Made by a program: the position numbers and the translations under genes. A DNA stretch of 64,000 nt from a virus. The stretch is taken from the IMG/VR virus record IMGVR_UViG_3300040810_000656, positions 32,993 through 96,992 of that record. One strand, 5' to 3'. Under the pieces are notes generated by a model. That model saw only the letters and a list, made by a program, of their open reading frames with translations, was not told where the DNA came from and made no database searches. This document shows positions 49,104 through 55,349 of this stretch, piece after piece. The stretch's first letter is position 1. The number at the start of each line of letters is the position of its first letter.

Positions 49104-49759
49104 TTTTTACAACTCCAGTACCTTGCTTTCCATTTTGGTCCAGGTGTATCACACTTATGTCTAGCTCTGAAACTACGACGCCTTGCAGGATCGTCTCGTT
49201 TAATTTCCATGTTAGGATCACCAAAACGTACAATGACAACATTTCCGCTGCCGTTCTTAGTATAGACAGCAAACTTCTTTGGGCCACTTGGAGTGCGAAA
49301 TGGTTTATTAAGAGTTACCTTACGGCCCTGATATTCAGCGTTCTGTGCCTTCTTCCAGGCTTCTGGATCTGGACGATCTTTATCTCCTGGCTTCGCTGGC
49401 TTATAATCCTTGCCTTCACGCTCTTTTTTTCTGCGAATATTTTCCCATAGTCCAGGTTTTTCCTTAGCTACATCCCATTCGTCATAGATGGGAGGGGCTG
49501 AAGCTTCTGTTTCCATTTCAATATAGTCTTCTTCTTTTGGTATGATAAAATTGTCTACTGTAAGATCTTCAGTATACCCGAAATTATCGTACTCATAAAA
49601 AGCTTCTGCTGCTTCCATAATGTTTGCTTTTGACTGACGAATGCAAATAGCATAACGCTGACTGTTGTCTGAGTATTCTTCGTTCATTTTTGGATCGCTC
49701 ATACAACGAGCCATAAAGTCTTCTTTGGGTTCTTTGTTTTTTGGGTTTGGAATCGGCAT
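49097..49759 (-). CDS. Conserved phage protein with RARHxC C-terminal motif
   Basis: About 220 residues from ATG 49759, behind AAAGGAC. The N-terminus (MPIPNPKNKEPKEDFMARCM then SDPKMNEEYSDNSQRYAICI) resembles a module found on several phage head and portal proteins. The C-terminus (PSGPKKFAVYTKNGSGN, then FRARHKCDTPGPKWKARYWSC) matches a conserved domain of unknown function seen in T4-like phages, ending in a strict Cys/His pattern. The middle is charged and disordered. A head-assembly or DNA-ejection role is plausible. Confidence 0.5.
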   Translation of the reverse strand: MPIPNPKNKEPKEDFMARCMSDPKMNEEYSDNSQRYAICIRQSKANIMEAAEAFYEYDNFGYTEDLTVDNFIIPKEEDYIEMETEASAPPIYDEWDVAKEKPGLWENIRRKKEREGKDYKPAKPGDKDRPDPEAWKKAQNAEYQGRKVTLNKPFRTPSGPKKFAVYTKNGSGNVVIVRFGDPNMEIKRDDPARRRSFRARHKCDTPGPKWKARYWSCKKW

Positions 49760-49775
49760 AACAATAGTCCTTTTC

Positions 49776-50096
49776 TCATGAGTTAATATGTGGAAAACAA
49801 TCTTCAAATAATTTTTGCTCATCTTGATAATAACTATTTTTACACATTTTAGCCACTAATGATTTGGCTTTTGCTCTTTTCATTCCAATATGAACTAATC
49901 CACCAACAACTAAATCAATAGTTTTTTGGGCGGTTTGTACTGAAACGGGTTTGCTCTGATTTGCTATGTTATTTTTGATAGGTTGCTCACACATAGAAAC
50001 CTCTACAGAGATATTGTTTTGTGCAATTATTAAATTACCCCAAAGCCAACCACAAAAATAGACAATAATACCACCAATAAAACCATAAATAAGCAT
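49776..50096 (-). CDS. Membrane-anchored protein with a RuvA-C-like helical end
   Basis: A 106-residue protein. Residues 4-22 form a membrane anchor (YGFIGGIIVYFCGWLWGNL); the rest is soluble and helical (TIDLVVGGLVHIGMKRAKA then LVAKMCKNSYYQDEQKLFEDCF). The last part resembles the three-helix UBA-like bundle of the RuvA C-terminus by pattern (hydrophobic-Gly-basic). It overlaps the upstream charged coiled-coil gene by one base. Function unknown. Confidence 0.45.
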   Translation of the reverse strand: MLIYGFIGGIIVYFCGWLWGNLIIAQNNISVEVSMCEQPIKNNIANQSKPVSVQTAQKTIDLVVGGLVHIGMKRAKAKSLVAKMCKNSYYQDEQKLFEDCFPHINS

Positions 50097-50371
50097 TACT
50101 TCCTCTTTTTTGCTCGCGTTTTTCTATAGGTACGAATATCTGAAATTTCTTGCTTTTGTTTTGGTAATTTAGATAACTCTATTCTTTTTATTTCAGCTTC
50201 AGAGCTTTGTCTGATAATCTGTCCTTCAGAATTTAAGCGTTTCTCAGCTTTTCTTCTGATATTATCGGCTTCTCGTTCTAATCTCTTTAGCTGTGACTCA
50301 TTATACCTTTTGCAATGATTTTGCCAAGCTTCAGTTTCACGAAAAAATTCTTTCTGTCTTTTTTTATTCAT
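50096..50371 (-). CDS. Charged coiled-coil protein
   Basis: A 91-residue, very basic protein that is nearly all coiled coil (AWQNHCKRYNESQLKRLEREAD then NIRRKAEKRLNSEGQIIRQ) and ends in KTRAKKRK. It overlaps the next small ORF at ATGA (50368-50371). It probably binds nucleic acid or acts as a scaffold. No family recognised. Confidence 0.45.
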   Translation of the reverse strand: MNKKRQKEFFRETEAWQNHCKRYNESQLKRLEREADNIRRKAEKRLNSEGQIIRQSSEAEIKRIELSKLPKQKQEISDIRTYRKTRAKKRK

Positions 50372-50547
50372 GTATTGTTTCCAAGTTTATTTTTCAATTT
50401 GCATATCTCCTTATCAATTTTCTTCTTCTTTTTTGTAAGCTCACGATAATCTGAAGAATTTAGTTGAGGTTGATAAAGTCTTTCAGAAATTCTTGAAAGC
50501 TGTTCTTCCATTGAATGAATTTTAGATAGAATGCTTTTGTTAGTCAT
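50368..50547 (-). CDS. Small ORF, 59 residues, coiled-coil
   Basis: ATG 50547 follows AAAAGGG and gives MTNKSILSKIHSMEEQL, then a basic SRISERLYQPQL turn and an amphipathic Lys-rich helix ending in KLGNNT. The stop overlaps the ATG of the gene at 50096 (ATGA), so the two are coupled. Together with its neighbour it doubles the charged coiled-coil theme. It is just below the length usually reported. Confidence 0.5.
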   Translation of the reverse strand: MTNKSILSKIHSMEEQLSRISERLYQPQLNSSDYRELTKKKKKIDKEICKLKNKLGNNT

Positions 50548-50568
50548 TTTTTACCCTTTTAAAAAATA

Positions 50569-50595
50569 GAGAGGCATCTACTATAGATACCTCTC
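50569..50595 (-). terminator. Intrinsic terminator of the gene at 50601
   Basis: GAGAGGCATCT (50569-50579) pairs with AGATACCTCTC (50585-50595) with one wobble on the RNA, around a 5-base loop, and the minus strand continues TATTTTTTAAAA. It ends the transcript of the gene at 50601-50864. Confidence 0.85.
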
Positions 50596-50600
50596 CACTG

Positions 50601-50864
50601 CTACTGATATTCCATCAAAATCTTCTTGGCTAAATCAACATCATTAGCACAAGACAAAAGAAATCTTCTAGCGTTCGCATGGAGTTCTTTTGAATCAGAA
50701 ACAGCTCTGTCCCTATATCTGCCAAGCACAGCGGCTACCTGCTGAACAGAAACAACCCGCCCGTATTTTGCTTCTAAGTGTTTAGTCCACCACTTATTAG
50801 TATGGTTATGACCAACAACTTTTACTTCTTCTCTAATTAGATCCGCATTAGTGATTCTGCTCAT
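50601..50864 (-). CDS. Small DNA-binding-like protein
   Basis: An 87-residue basic protein with VVSVQQVAAVLGRYRDRA (a helix-turn-helix-like stretch, about residues 37-55) between two helical segments (LIREEVKVVGHNHTNKWWT and DLAKKILMEY). The Trp and basic residues favour DNA contact. It lies 14 bases downstream of the second SSB, so a role in DNA or transcription control is possible; no family recognised. Confidence 0.45.
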   Translation of the reverse strand: MSRITNADLIREEVKVVGHNHTNKWWTKHLEAKYGRVVSVQQVAAVLGRYRDRAVSDSKELHANARRFLLSCANDVDLAKKILMEYQ

Positions 50865-50877
50865 GAATAATCTCCTT

Positions 50878-51204
50878 CTATGCCTTAACGGGCTTTACTA
50901 CCTTAGAGAATGTACTTGGTAAGACACTATAGCTAACCCGATTATTACCCTCTTTATCTTCCCAAGACCTTTGACGAAGACGACCATCAATAATAACACG
51001 ATCACCCTTGGAAAGGTCTACATTACGAGAATAGTCAGCATGACTGCCCCATCCATCAACATCTAGGTATAGAGTTTCTTCACGCCCATTGCCAACCTGT
51101 TCATTTACTGCAACGCGAAAAGTCACTAATTCCTTATCAGAAACGTTCTTATATTCAGGATCACGGGTAAGATTACCCTTTAGCAAAACTCTGTTATTTA
51201 GCAT
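50878..51204 (-). CDS. ssb: Single-stranded DNA-binding protein (second copy)
   Basis: About 108 residues from ATG 51204, behind GGAG at 8 bases; an upstream ATG is rejected. The OB fold is intact: MLNNRVLLKGNLTRDPEY, TFRVAVNEQVGNGREETLYL, VDGWGSHADYSRN and GDRVIIDGRLRQRSWEDKEG, then VLPSTFSKV. It is a closer match to bacterial SSB than the copy at 17023 but lacks the acidic tail. The two copies may serve replication and recombination separately. Confidence 0.85.
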   Translation of the reverse strand: MLNNRVLLKGNLTRDPEYKNVSDKELVTFRVAVNEQVGNGREETLYLDVDGWGSHADYSRNVDLSKGDRVIIDGRLRQRSWEDKEGNNRVSYSVLPSTFSKVVKPVKA

Positions 51205-51246
51205 AAATAGCTCTCCATTATAAATCAAAAACACACATAAAACAGC

Positions 51247-51259
51247 CACGATGACTGTA
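51247..51259 (-). promoter_or_regulatory. Weak third copy of the extended -10 motif (SSB gene)
   Basis: On the minus strand TACAGTCATCGTG resembles the TAYAGTACGAGTG core of the two conserved promoters, differing at a few positions. It stands about 45 bases before the SSB ATG. The match is only partial. Confidence 0.3.
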
Positions 51260-51293
51260 TTGTATTATCAAAGACAGAAAGCGAAAACGCACA

Positions 51294-51614
51294 TCATAAT
51301 TTATTCAGCCAAACATTACTTCCTGTCAAATCTTCTAAGAATTTTTTGGCATCCTTAACATCATAAAAATCCCCCATAGCGTAATATTGAGTTGGATATT
51401 TAGGTGCAGATCCTTCTTCCTTATCATAAAGGCCATAAACTCTATAGAATATTTCATCTGTATCATCATATTCAGCAAGATATTCTTCTGAATTTCTTAT
51501 GTGAATTATCTCTGTTCCTCCTCCAGATAACCATATTTCACGCAGGGTCATTATTTCAAATCCAAAAAACTTTGATTTGTAATTTGGATTGTATACAAAC
51601 GCATTACATATCAT
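51294..51614 (-). CDS. Small protein of unknown function
   Basis: A 106-residue protein starting at ATG 51614 behind AGAGG. It has an aromatic first segment (VYNPNYKSKFFGFEI), an acidic strand-rich middle (SEEYLAEYDDTDEIFYRVYG) and a helical C-terminus (YDVKDAKKFLEDLTGSNVW). It lies 44 bases downstream of the tmRNA gene and may share its transcript. No function recognised. Confidence 0.45.
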   Translation of the reverse strand: MICNAFVYNPNYKSKFFGFEIMTLREIWLSGGGTEIIHIRNSEEYLAEYDDTDEIFYRVYGLYDKEEGSAPKYPTQYYAMGDFYDVKDAKKFLEDLTGSNVWLNKL

Positions 51615-51657
51615 TGTGTCCTCTGCAATTAATAAAGCTTTTGCTTAATAAATTAAG

Positions 51658-52008
51658 TGGAGGCGAGGGGAATCGAACCCCTGTCCAGAATAAATGCCTA
51701 TATAAACTTCTACATGTTTATCTAATCTTATTTTCTCGACCTCTTGACTCAAGACTAGCAGAACGTACAAGCGTCCAGCAACTATTGCTTAGGTCAACAT
51801 CGTTGCTATGCTGACAGCAGGAACATTTTACAGCGATTTTTCGGACCCTAGTTCCAGCGGTTCCTAAAATCGTCGTTACCTTCTCAGGCAGCGAGAGCTA
51901 GATGAGTTTCGCCATCTAAAGCGTTTAGTCCAGTTTTAACGTAGCCTCTAGACCAACTACGACATGCAATCTATATTTCTTTTTATCTGTCGATACCTTT
52001 ACGCCCCC
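51658..52008 (-). ncRNA. ssrA: Transfer-messenger RNA (tmRNA, SsrA), tag GETHLALAA
   Basis: About 351 nt. The 5' end GGGGGCGTAAAGGTATCGAC pairs with 3' CGCCTCC in a 7-bp acceptor stem with the G3-U70 pair that marks alanine charging; the TpsiC arm (CAGGGGTTCGATTCCCCTCG) is intact; the CCA is not encoded. Pseudoknot 1 can form (CGTAG/CTACG and TTGGTCT/GGACTAA). After TAGAT comes the resume codon GGC (51911-51913) and the reading frame GGC to TGA (51884) encodes GETHLALAA. The ALAA ending is the degradation signal. It rescues stalled ribosomes; it abuts the stop of the gene at 52009. Confidence 0.92.
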
Positions 52009-52218
52009 TTATGTATTCTCTTTAAAAACAATTCTCTTAATTCTTCTAGCTAGATTTGCAGCACCGACAATTCTACCTTCAGTATAATCATCAAGACCAT
52101 ACCCTAAAGTTCTTTGCCTGTTTGCTTGTTCCTGTAGTGCTTTATTGCAAATTTTGTAAACCTCATCTAACTGTTGTTGTTGCTGTTTAGTTAAGTAATT
52201 TGTGCCTTTATGTATCAT
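52009..52218 (-). CDS. Small basic protein next to tmRNA
   Basis: A 69-residue protein with a Gln run (TKQQQQQLDEVYKICNKAL), a Tyr/Gly turn and a basic end (ANLARRIKRIVFKENT). The TAA stop lies exactly before the 5' end of the tmRNA. Its start overlaps the DUF1501 stop by 4 bases. It is likely on a shared transcript with tmRNA. A host or phage function is not known. Confidence 0.45.
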   Translation of the reverse strand: MIHKGTNYLTKQQQQQLDEVYKICNKALQEQANRQRTLGYGLDDYTEGRIVGAANLARRIKRIVFKENT

Positions 52219-53486
52219 ACTACAATGTCCTTTATCAGCTTTCCTCCATCAATAATTTTTACGGGTCTATTGCCAGGGGCCATTAGAACCTTATTCGGAT
52301 CAATTCCAACCAGTGAGTATATTGTAGCAGCCCAATCTGCAATGTCAACTGGATTTTCTGAAGGCTCACTACCAGTGGCATCACTCTTTCCATAAATTAA
52401 TCCACGCTTAATACCACCGCCAGCGAGTACTGTACTATATACTTTAGGCCAATGATCACGCCCGCTAGTAGGATTAATCTTAGGAGTTCGACCGAATTCT
52501 GTGCCAACGATAACAAGAGTAGAATCAAGCATTCCTCTGTTGTCAAGATCATTTATTAATGCTCCAAAGGCTTTGTCAAATGGTGGTAAATTCCTCTGCA
52601 TCTGTCCAGCAATACCGTCGTGATGATCCCATCCACCATATGTCATCGTCACAAACCGTACTCCAGCTTCAACTAATCTTCTGCTTAAAAGCATTCTCAT
52701 GCCAGCAGCATTTTTACCATACATATCCTTTGTTTTATCATCTTCCTGGTTCAAATCAAAAGCATTAATAGCACTATCGGAGGACATAAGATCAAAAGCA
52801 TTCTCGTAAAAAGTGTCAAGTGCTGTAAGTTTGTCTGAAGCTTGCTCTTTACTAAACTTATTGTTGACAATATCGAGCATTTCTCTTCTTTTATCAAATC
52901 TTTTAAGCGTGATGTCGTCTGGTAAACGTAAATCCCGAACCTTAAAGTTTGGGCTTTCAGGATTACTACCAAGGCTAAAAGAAGAATATGAACTACTAAG
53001 ATAGCCAGTACCGGCAAATTCATTAGCAACTTGCGGAACGGAAACGTATGGAGGTAAATTATTTCTTACTCCTAACTCATGGCTAACAATAGCCCCGAAA
53101 CTTGGGTATTGCAGGGCAGGGGAAGGTCTATAACCTGTGAACATATTGTTCGTCCCACGTTCATGGGCTGTTTCGCTATGGGTCATAGAATTAATAACTG
53201 TAATTTTATCAGCAATCTTTGCTGTTTCAGGAAGATACTGACTAAATACTTCTCCGGTTAGATTTGTTTTTACTACAGAAAGAGGGCCACGATATTCTAC
53301 GGGTGCTAGAGGTTTTGGACCAAAAGATTCTTGGTGTGACATTCCTCCAGGCAGATAAATATAGATAACAGATTGTGCTTTAGCGTTAGGATTAATAGCA
53401 TCCTCTGCTTTAGCTTTTAAGTAAGATGGTAAAGACAAACCAAGACCACCAAGACCGCCAATAGTTAAAAAGTTTCTTCTATTCAT
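52215..53486 (-). CDS. DUF1501 (sulfatase-like) protein with Tat signal
   Basis: About 423 residues from ATG 53486 behind AGAGG. The N-terminus MNRRNFLTIGGLGGLGLSLP is a twin-arginine signal. The body matches the DUF1501 family: VIYIYLPGGMSHQESFGPKP, MTHSETAHERGTNNMFTGY, AGVRFVTMTYGGWDHHDGIAG, ALINDLDNRGMLDSTLVIVGTEFGRTP and RDHWPKVYSTVLAGGG, with the metal-binding Asp/His set. Such proteins are very common in Planctomycetota; their role is unproven but is thought to involve extracellular sulfated glycans. Finding one among phage genes is unusual. Confidence 0.9.
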   Translation of the reverse strand: MNRRNFLTIGGLGGLGLSLPSYLKAKAEDAINPNAKAQSVIYIYLPGGMSHQESFGPKPLAPVEYRGPLSVVKTNLTGEVFSQYLPETAKIADKITVINSMTHSETAHERGTNNMFTGYRPSPALQYPSFGAIVSHELGVRNNLPPYVSVPQVANEFAGTGYLSSSYSSFSLGSNPESPNFKVRDLRLPDDITLKRFDKRREMLDIVNNKFSKEQASDKLTALDTFYENAFDLMSSDSAINAFDLNQEDDKTKDMYGKNAAGMRMLLSRRLVEAGVRFVTMTYGGWDHHDGIAGQMQRNLPPFDKAFGALINDLDNRGMLDSTLVIVGTEFGRTPKINPTSGRDHWPKVYSTVLAGGGIKRGLIYGKSDATGSEPSENPVDIADWAATIYSLVGIDPNKVLMAPGNRPVKIIDGGKLIKDIVV

Positions 53487-54409
53487 TCCATTCCTCTTAC
53501 ATTTGGATAGTTTGTCTTGAACCAATTACAAGTACTTCTTATTCCATGTATAAGTGAAGTATACACATTAAACCCAAGCTCTTTTAATTTTGAATTGGAG
53601 CTTGGTTTTCTTATTTGACCTATTGGCTTACTGTCATCATACACTATCGTCCCATTGAAGTCAAGAGCTTCAGAAATAATTTCTACAACATCTGCCAATA
53701 AATACTCTACAGAATTCCCAATATTGATTGGAGATTCATCATCGTAGTTTTCAACACAGAATAAAATCGCCCTAGCAATATCTTCTGCATAAGTAAATTC
53801 TCTAAAAACTTGCCCGTTGCCCCAAACCGAGACAGTTGGACTATTAGAAATCTTGGCTTCCCATATTTTCCTAATTAGTGCGGGGATAACATGACCATTA
53901 GTTAAATTGAAGTTGTCATGTTCACCATACATATTGTTGGGAATAACAGAAATATAGTCCAGCCCATATTGGTTTCGTATTGCTCTTGTCTGAACATCAA
54001 CCATTCTCTTGGCATAAGCGTAGCCAAAGTTAGATTCATGTGGTGGCCCATCATGAAGCTGATCTTCAGTTAGTGGGTAGGTTACATATTCCGCTGAAGG
54101 ATAAATACAAGTAGAAAGGCACGATACCAGCTTTGGCACTCCCCTTAGACTACATGCTTGCATTATGTTATTGTTCATAACAGAGTTTAGGTGATAAAAC
54201 ATAAATGGCTCATAAATGTTGGCTTGAACGCCACCAACTTTTGCTGCCAAATGAATAACTACATCTGGCTCATAAGCACCAATAACAGATGACACTTCCT
54301 CGTAATTAGTGCAATCCATTTCATTTCTATCTGGATAGATAGCGTCTGGTATTATTCTTTTAAAAGCGTTTCCTAATAATCCATTACCGCCAGTTATTAA
54401 ATATCGCAT
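53483..54409 (-). CDS. fcl: GDP-L-fucose-synthase-like epimerase/reductase
   Basis: A 308-residue extended SDR. TGGNGLLGNAFKRI (residues 6-19) binds NADP, VVIHLAAKVGGVQAN and SCLSTCIYPS are the next conserved segments with the active Ser, and FGYAYAKRM contains the catalytic YxxxK. The order is the same as in WcaG/Fcl (TSYPxxA, SCLSTxxxPD). It would convert GDP-4-keto-6-deoxymannose to GDP-fucose, though no Gmd gene is in the window. Four bases overlap the DUF1501 start. It may supply fucose to the glycans of the same phage. Confidence 0.8.
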   Translation of the reverse strand: MRYLITGGNGLLGNAFKRIIPDAIYPDRNEMDCTNYEEVSSVIGAYEPDVVIHLAAKVGGVQANIYEPFMFYHLNSVMNNNIMQACSLRGVPKLVSCLSTCIYPSAEYVTYPLTEDQLHDGPPHESNFGYAYAKRMVDVQTRAIRNQYGLDYISVIPNNMYGEHDNFNLTNGHVIPALIRKIWEAKISNSPTVSVWGNGQVFREFTYAEDIARAILFCVENYDDESPINIGNSVEYLLADVVEIISEALDFNGTIVYDDSKPIGQIRKPSSNSKLKELGFNVYTSLIHGIRSTCNWFKTNYPNVRGME

Positions 54410-54709
54410 TTACTTCCAAACTTCTACTGGTTGCCAAACATTGTAGGTTTCTAGCGTCTTTTCATTTACTATGTATAGTCTACCAAATAATCCAGTTTTT
54501 ATTACTGGGCGATTCACTTCTATGACATGCGGGATAAGAAAATATTGTATATGTTTTACAGCAGGCTTTTCCAGAGGAACAACAATTTGAGGTTGTGGCT
54601 GCGTGAAAATAAACGCTGAAGGCTGCACCACTACTGGAGCAGTGTATACTTGAGAAAATGCAGTGACAGAGCAACATGCAAAAAATAAAGTAAATAATAG
54701 TTGTTTCAT
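54410..54709 (-). CDS. Small secreted protein
   Basis: A 99-residue protein with a Sec signal (MKQLLFTLFFACCSVTAFS) and a beta-rich, Pro/Val/Gln-rich mature part (TAPVVVQPSAFIFTQPQPQIVV, then IQYFLIPHVIEVNRPVIK). The style is similar to small secreted planctomycete proteins. It overlaps the upstream secreted gene by 4 bases. No domain was recognised. Confidence 0.55.
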   Translation of the reverse strand: MKQLLFTLFFACCSVTAFSQVYTAPVVVQPSAFIFTQPQPQIVVPLEKPAVKHIQYFLIPHVIEVNRPVIKTGLFGRLYIVNEKTLETYNVWQPVEVWK

Positions 54710-55044
54710 TTGTGTTCCTTCTCTATAAGCGTCTTCTTGGTTTCTTCAATTTCAGAAGATATGCCAAAACCATGAGAAGACTGAGTATAAAATTTATCAC
54801 CATCCTTAGTAATAATTTCCATTTTTGAGCTATCCATCCACATTAGTATAACTGAGTTTTGATCAAAATTCTGCCAATATCCCCAATTGGTTAAAAACCC
54901 ATCTGGATCAACATCTATCATTAAACCATCATCAAATAATCTTATAGCACCCCAAGATCTACAGTCCCATCCTCCAACAGCCCAGTGTTGATCGGCAAGA
55001 ACATCGGAACACCATAAACACATAATCAAAAAAATAGCTTTCAT
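54706..55044 (-). CDS. Small secreted protein
   Basis: A 112-residue protein starting with a signal peptide (MKAIFLIMCLWCSDVLA) and a Trp- and Asp-rich mature part (AVGGWDCRSWGAIRLFDDG, then VDPDGFLTNWGYWQNFD) that looks like a small beta domain. It is the first gene after tRNA-Thr and has a TATAAT-like element 18 bases before its ATG. Function unknown. Confidence 0.55.
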   Translation of the reverse strand: MKAIFLIMCLWCSDVLADQHWAVGGWDCRSWGAIRLFDDGLMIDVDPDGFLTNWGYWQNFDQNSVILMWMDSSKMEIITKDGDKFYTQSSHGFGISSEIEETKKTLIEKEHK

Positions 55045-55061
55045 AATAAATCTCCGTGTTT

Positions 55062-55067
55062 ATTATA
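55062..55067 (-). promoter_or_regulatory. -10-like element before the secreted-protein gene
   Basis: TATAAT (55067-55062 on the minus strand) lies in TGTGTATATAATAAACACGG, very like the element at 33644. No clear -35 was seen. It stands 18 bases before the ATG at 55044, and the tRNA promoter further upstream could also drive the gene. Confidence 0.35.
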
Positions 55068-55082
55068 TACACACTATTCAAA

Positions 55083-55155
55083 AGGTTCCTATCGGAGTTG
55101 AACCGATAACCTATACTTTACAAAAGTATTGCTCTGCCAATTGAGCTAAGGAACC
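55083..55155 (-). tRNA. tRNA-Thr (anticodon UGU)
   Basis: A full cloverleaf on the minus strand: acceptor GGTTCCT/AGGAACC, D arm GCTCAATTGGCAGAGC, anticodon arm ATACT-TTTGTAA-AGTAT (TGT at 34-36), variable AGGTT, T arm ATCGG-TTCAACT-CCGAT. CCA is not encoded. It reads ACA codons, which an AT-rich phage uses often. A clean sigma70 promoter lies just upstream. Confidence 0.95.
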
Positions 55156-55178
55156 AAAAACTTGAATTCTCACAGATA

Positions 55179-55207
55179 GTTATAAACAATTTCAGAAGTT
55201 TTGTCAA
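55179..55207 (-). promoter_or_regulatory. Sigma70-type promoter of tRNA-Thr
   Basis: On the minus strand TTGACA (55207-55202), a 17-base spacer and TATAAC (55184-55179) form a nearly perfect host-type promoter ending about 24 bases before the tRNA 5' end. It suggests early transcription by unmodified host polymerase. Confidence 0.8.
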
Positions 55208-55223
55208 CATTAAAAACAAAAAA

Positions 55224-55249
55224 AAGACCCCAGATTTCTCCAGGGTCTT
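55224..55249 (-). terminator. Terminator after the pilin-like operon
   Basis: AAGACCC (55224-55230) pairs with GGGTCTT (55243-55249) around a 12-base loop; the minus strand then continues with a run of T (55225-55216). It ends the transcript from the pilin-like gene and its microprotein, just before the tRNA promoter. Confidence 0.8.
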
Positions 55250-55253
55250 ATTT

Positions 55254-55349
55254 TTAATCTTTGTTTATCCTCTCTCCCAAAATAATCATATATACTGCAA
55301 TTACTGATAAGGGGAGAAGATAGAATATAAAAAACAGAGATAGTCCCAT
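55254..55349 (-). CDS. 31-residue membrane microprotein
   Basis: The ORF starts inside the stop of the pilin-like gene (TAATG), which is a classic coupling signal. It encodes MGLSLFFIFYLLPLSVIAVY, a membrane helix with a kink at Pro, followed by MIILGERINKD, a short charged end. Size and coupling suggest a partner that inserts beside the pilin, for example in export or assembly; there is no close example I can name. Confidence 0.55.
   Translation of the reverse strand: MGLSLFFIFYLLPLSVIAVYMIILGERINKD

Noticed and set aside
51404-51814. A 136-codon plus-strand ORF across the tmRNA
   Set aside because: It covers the 3' part of a well-supported RNA gene and a minus-strand gene, and has no start signal.
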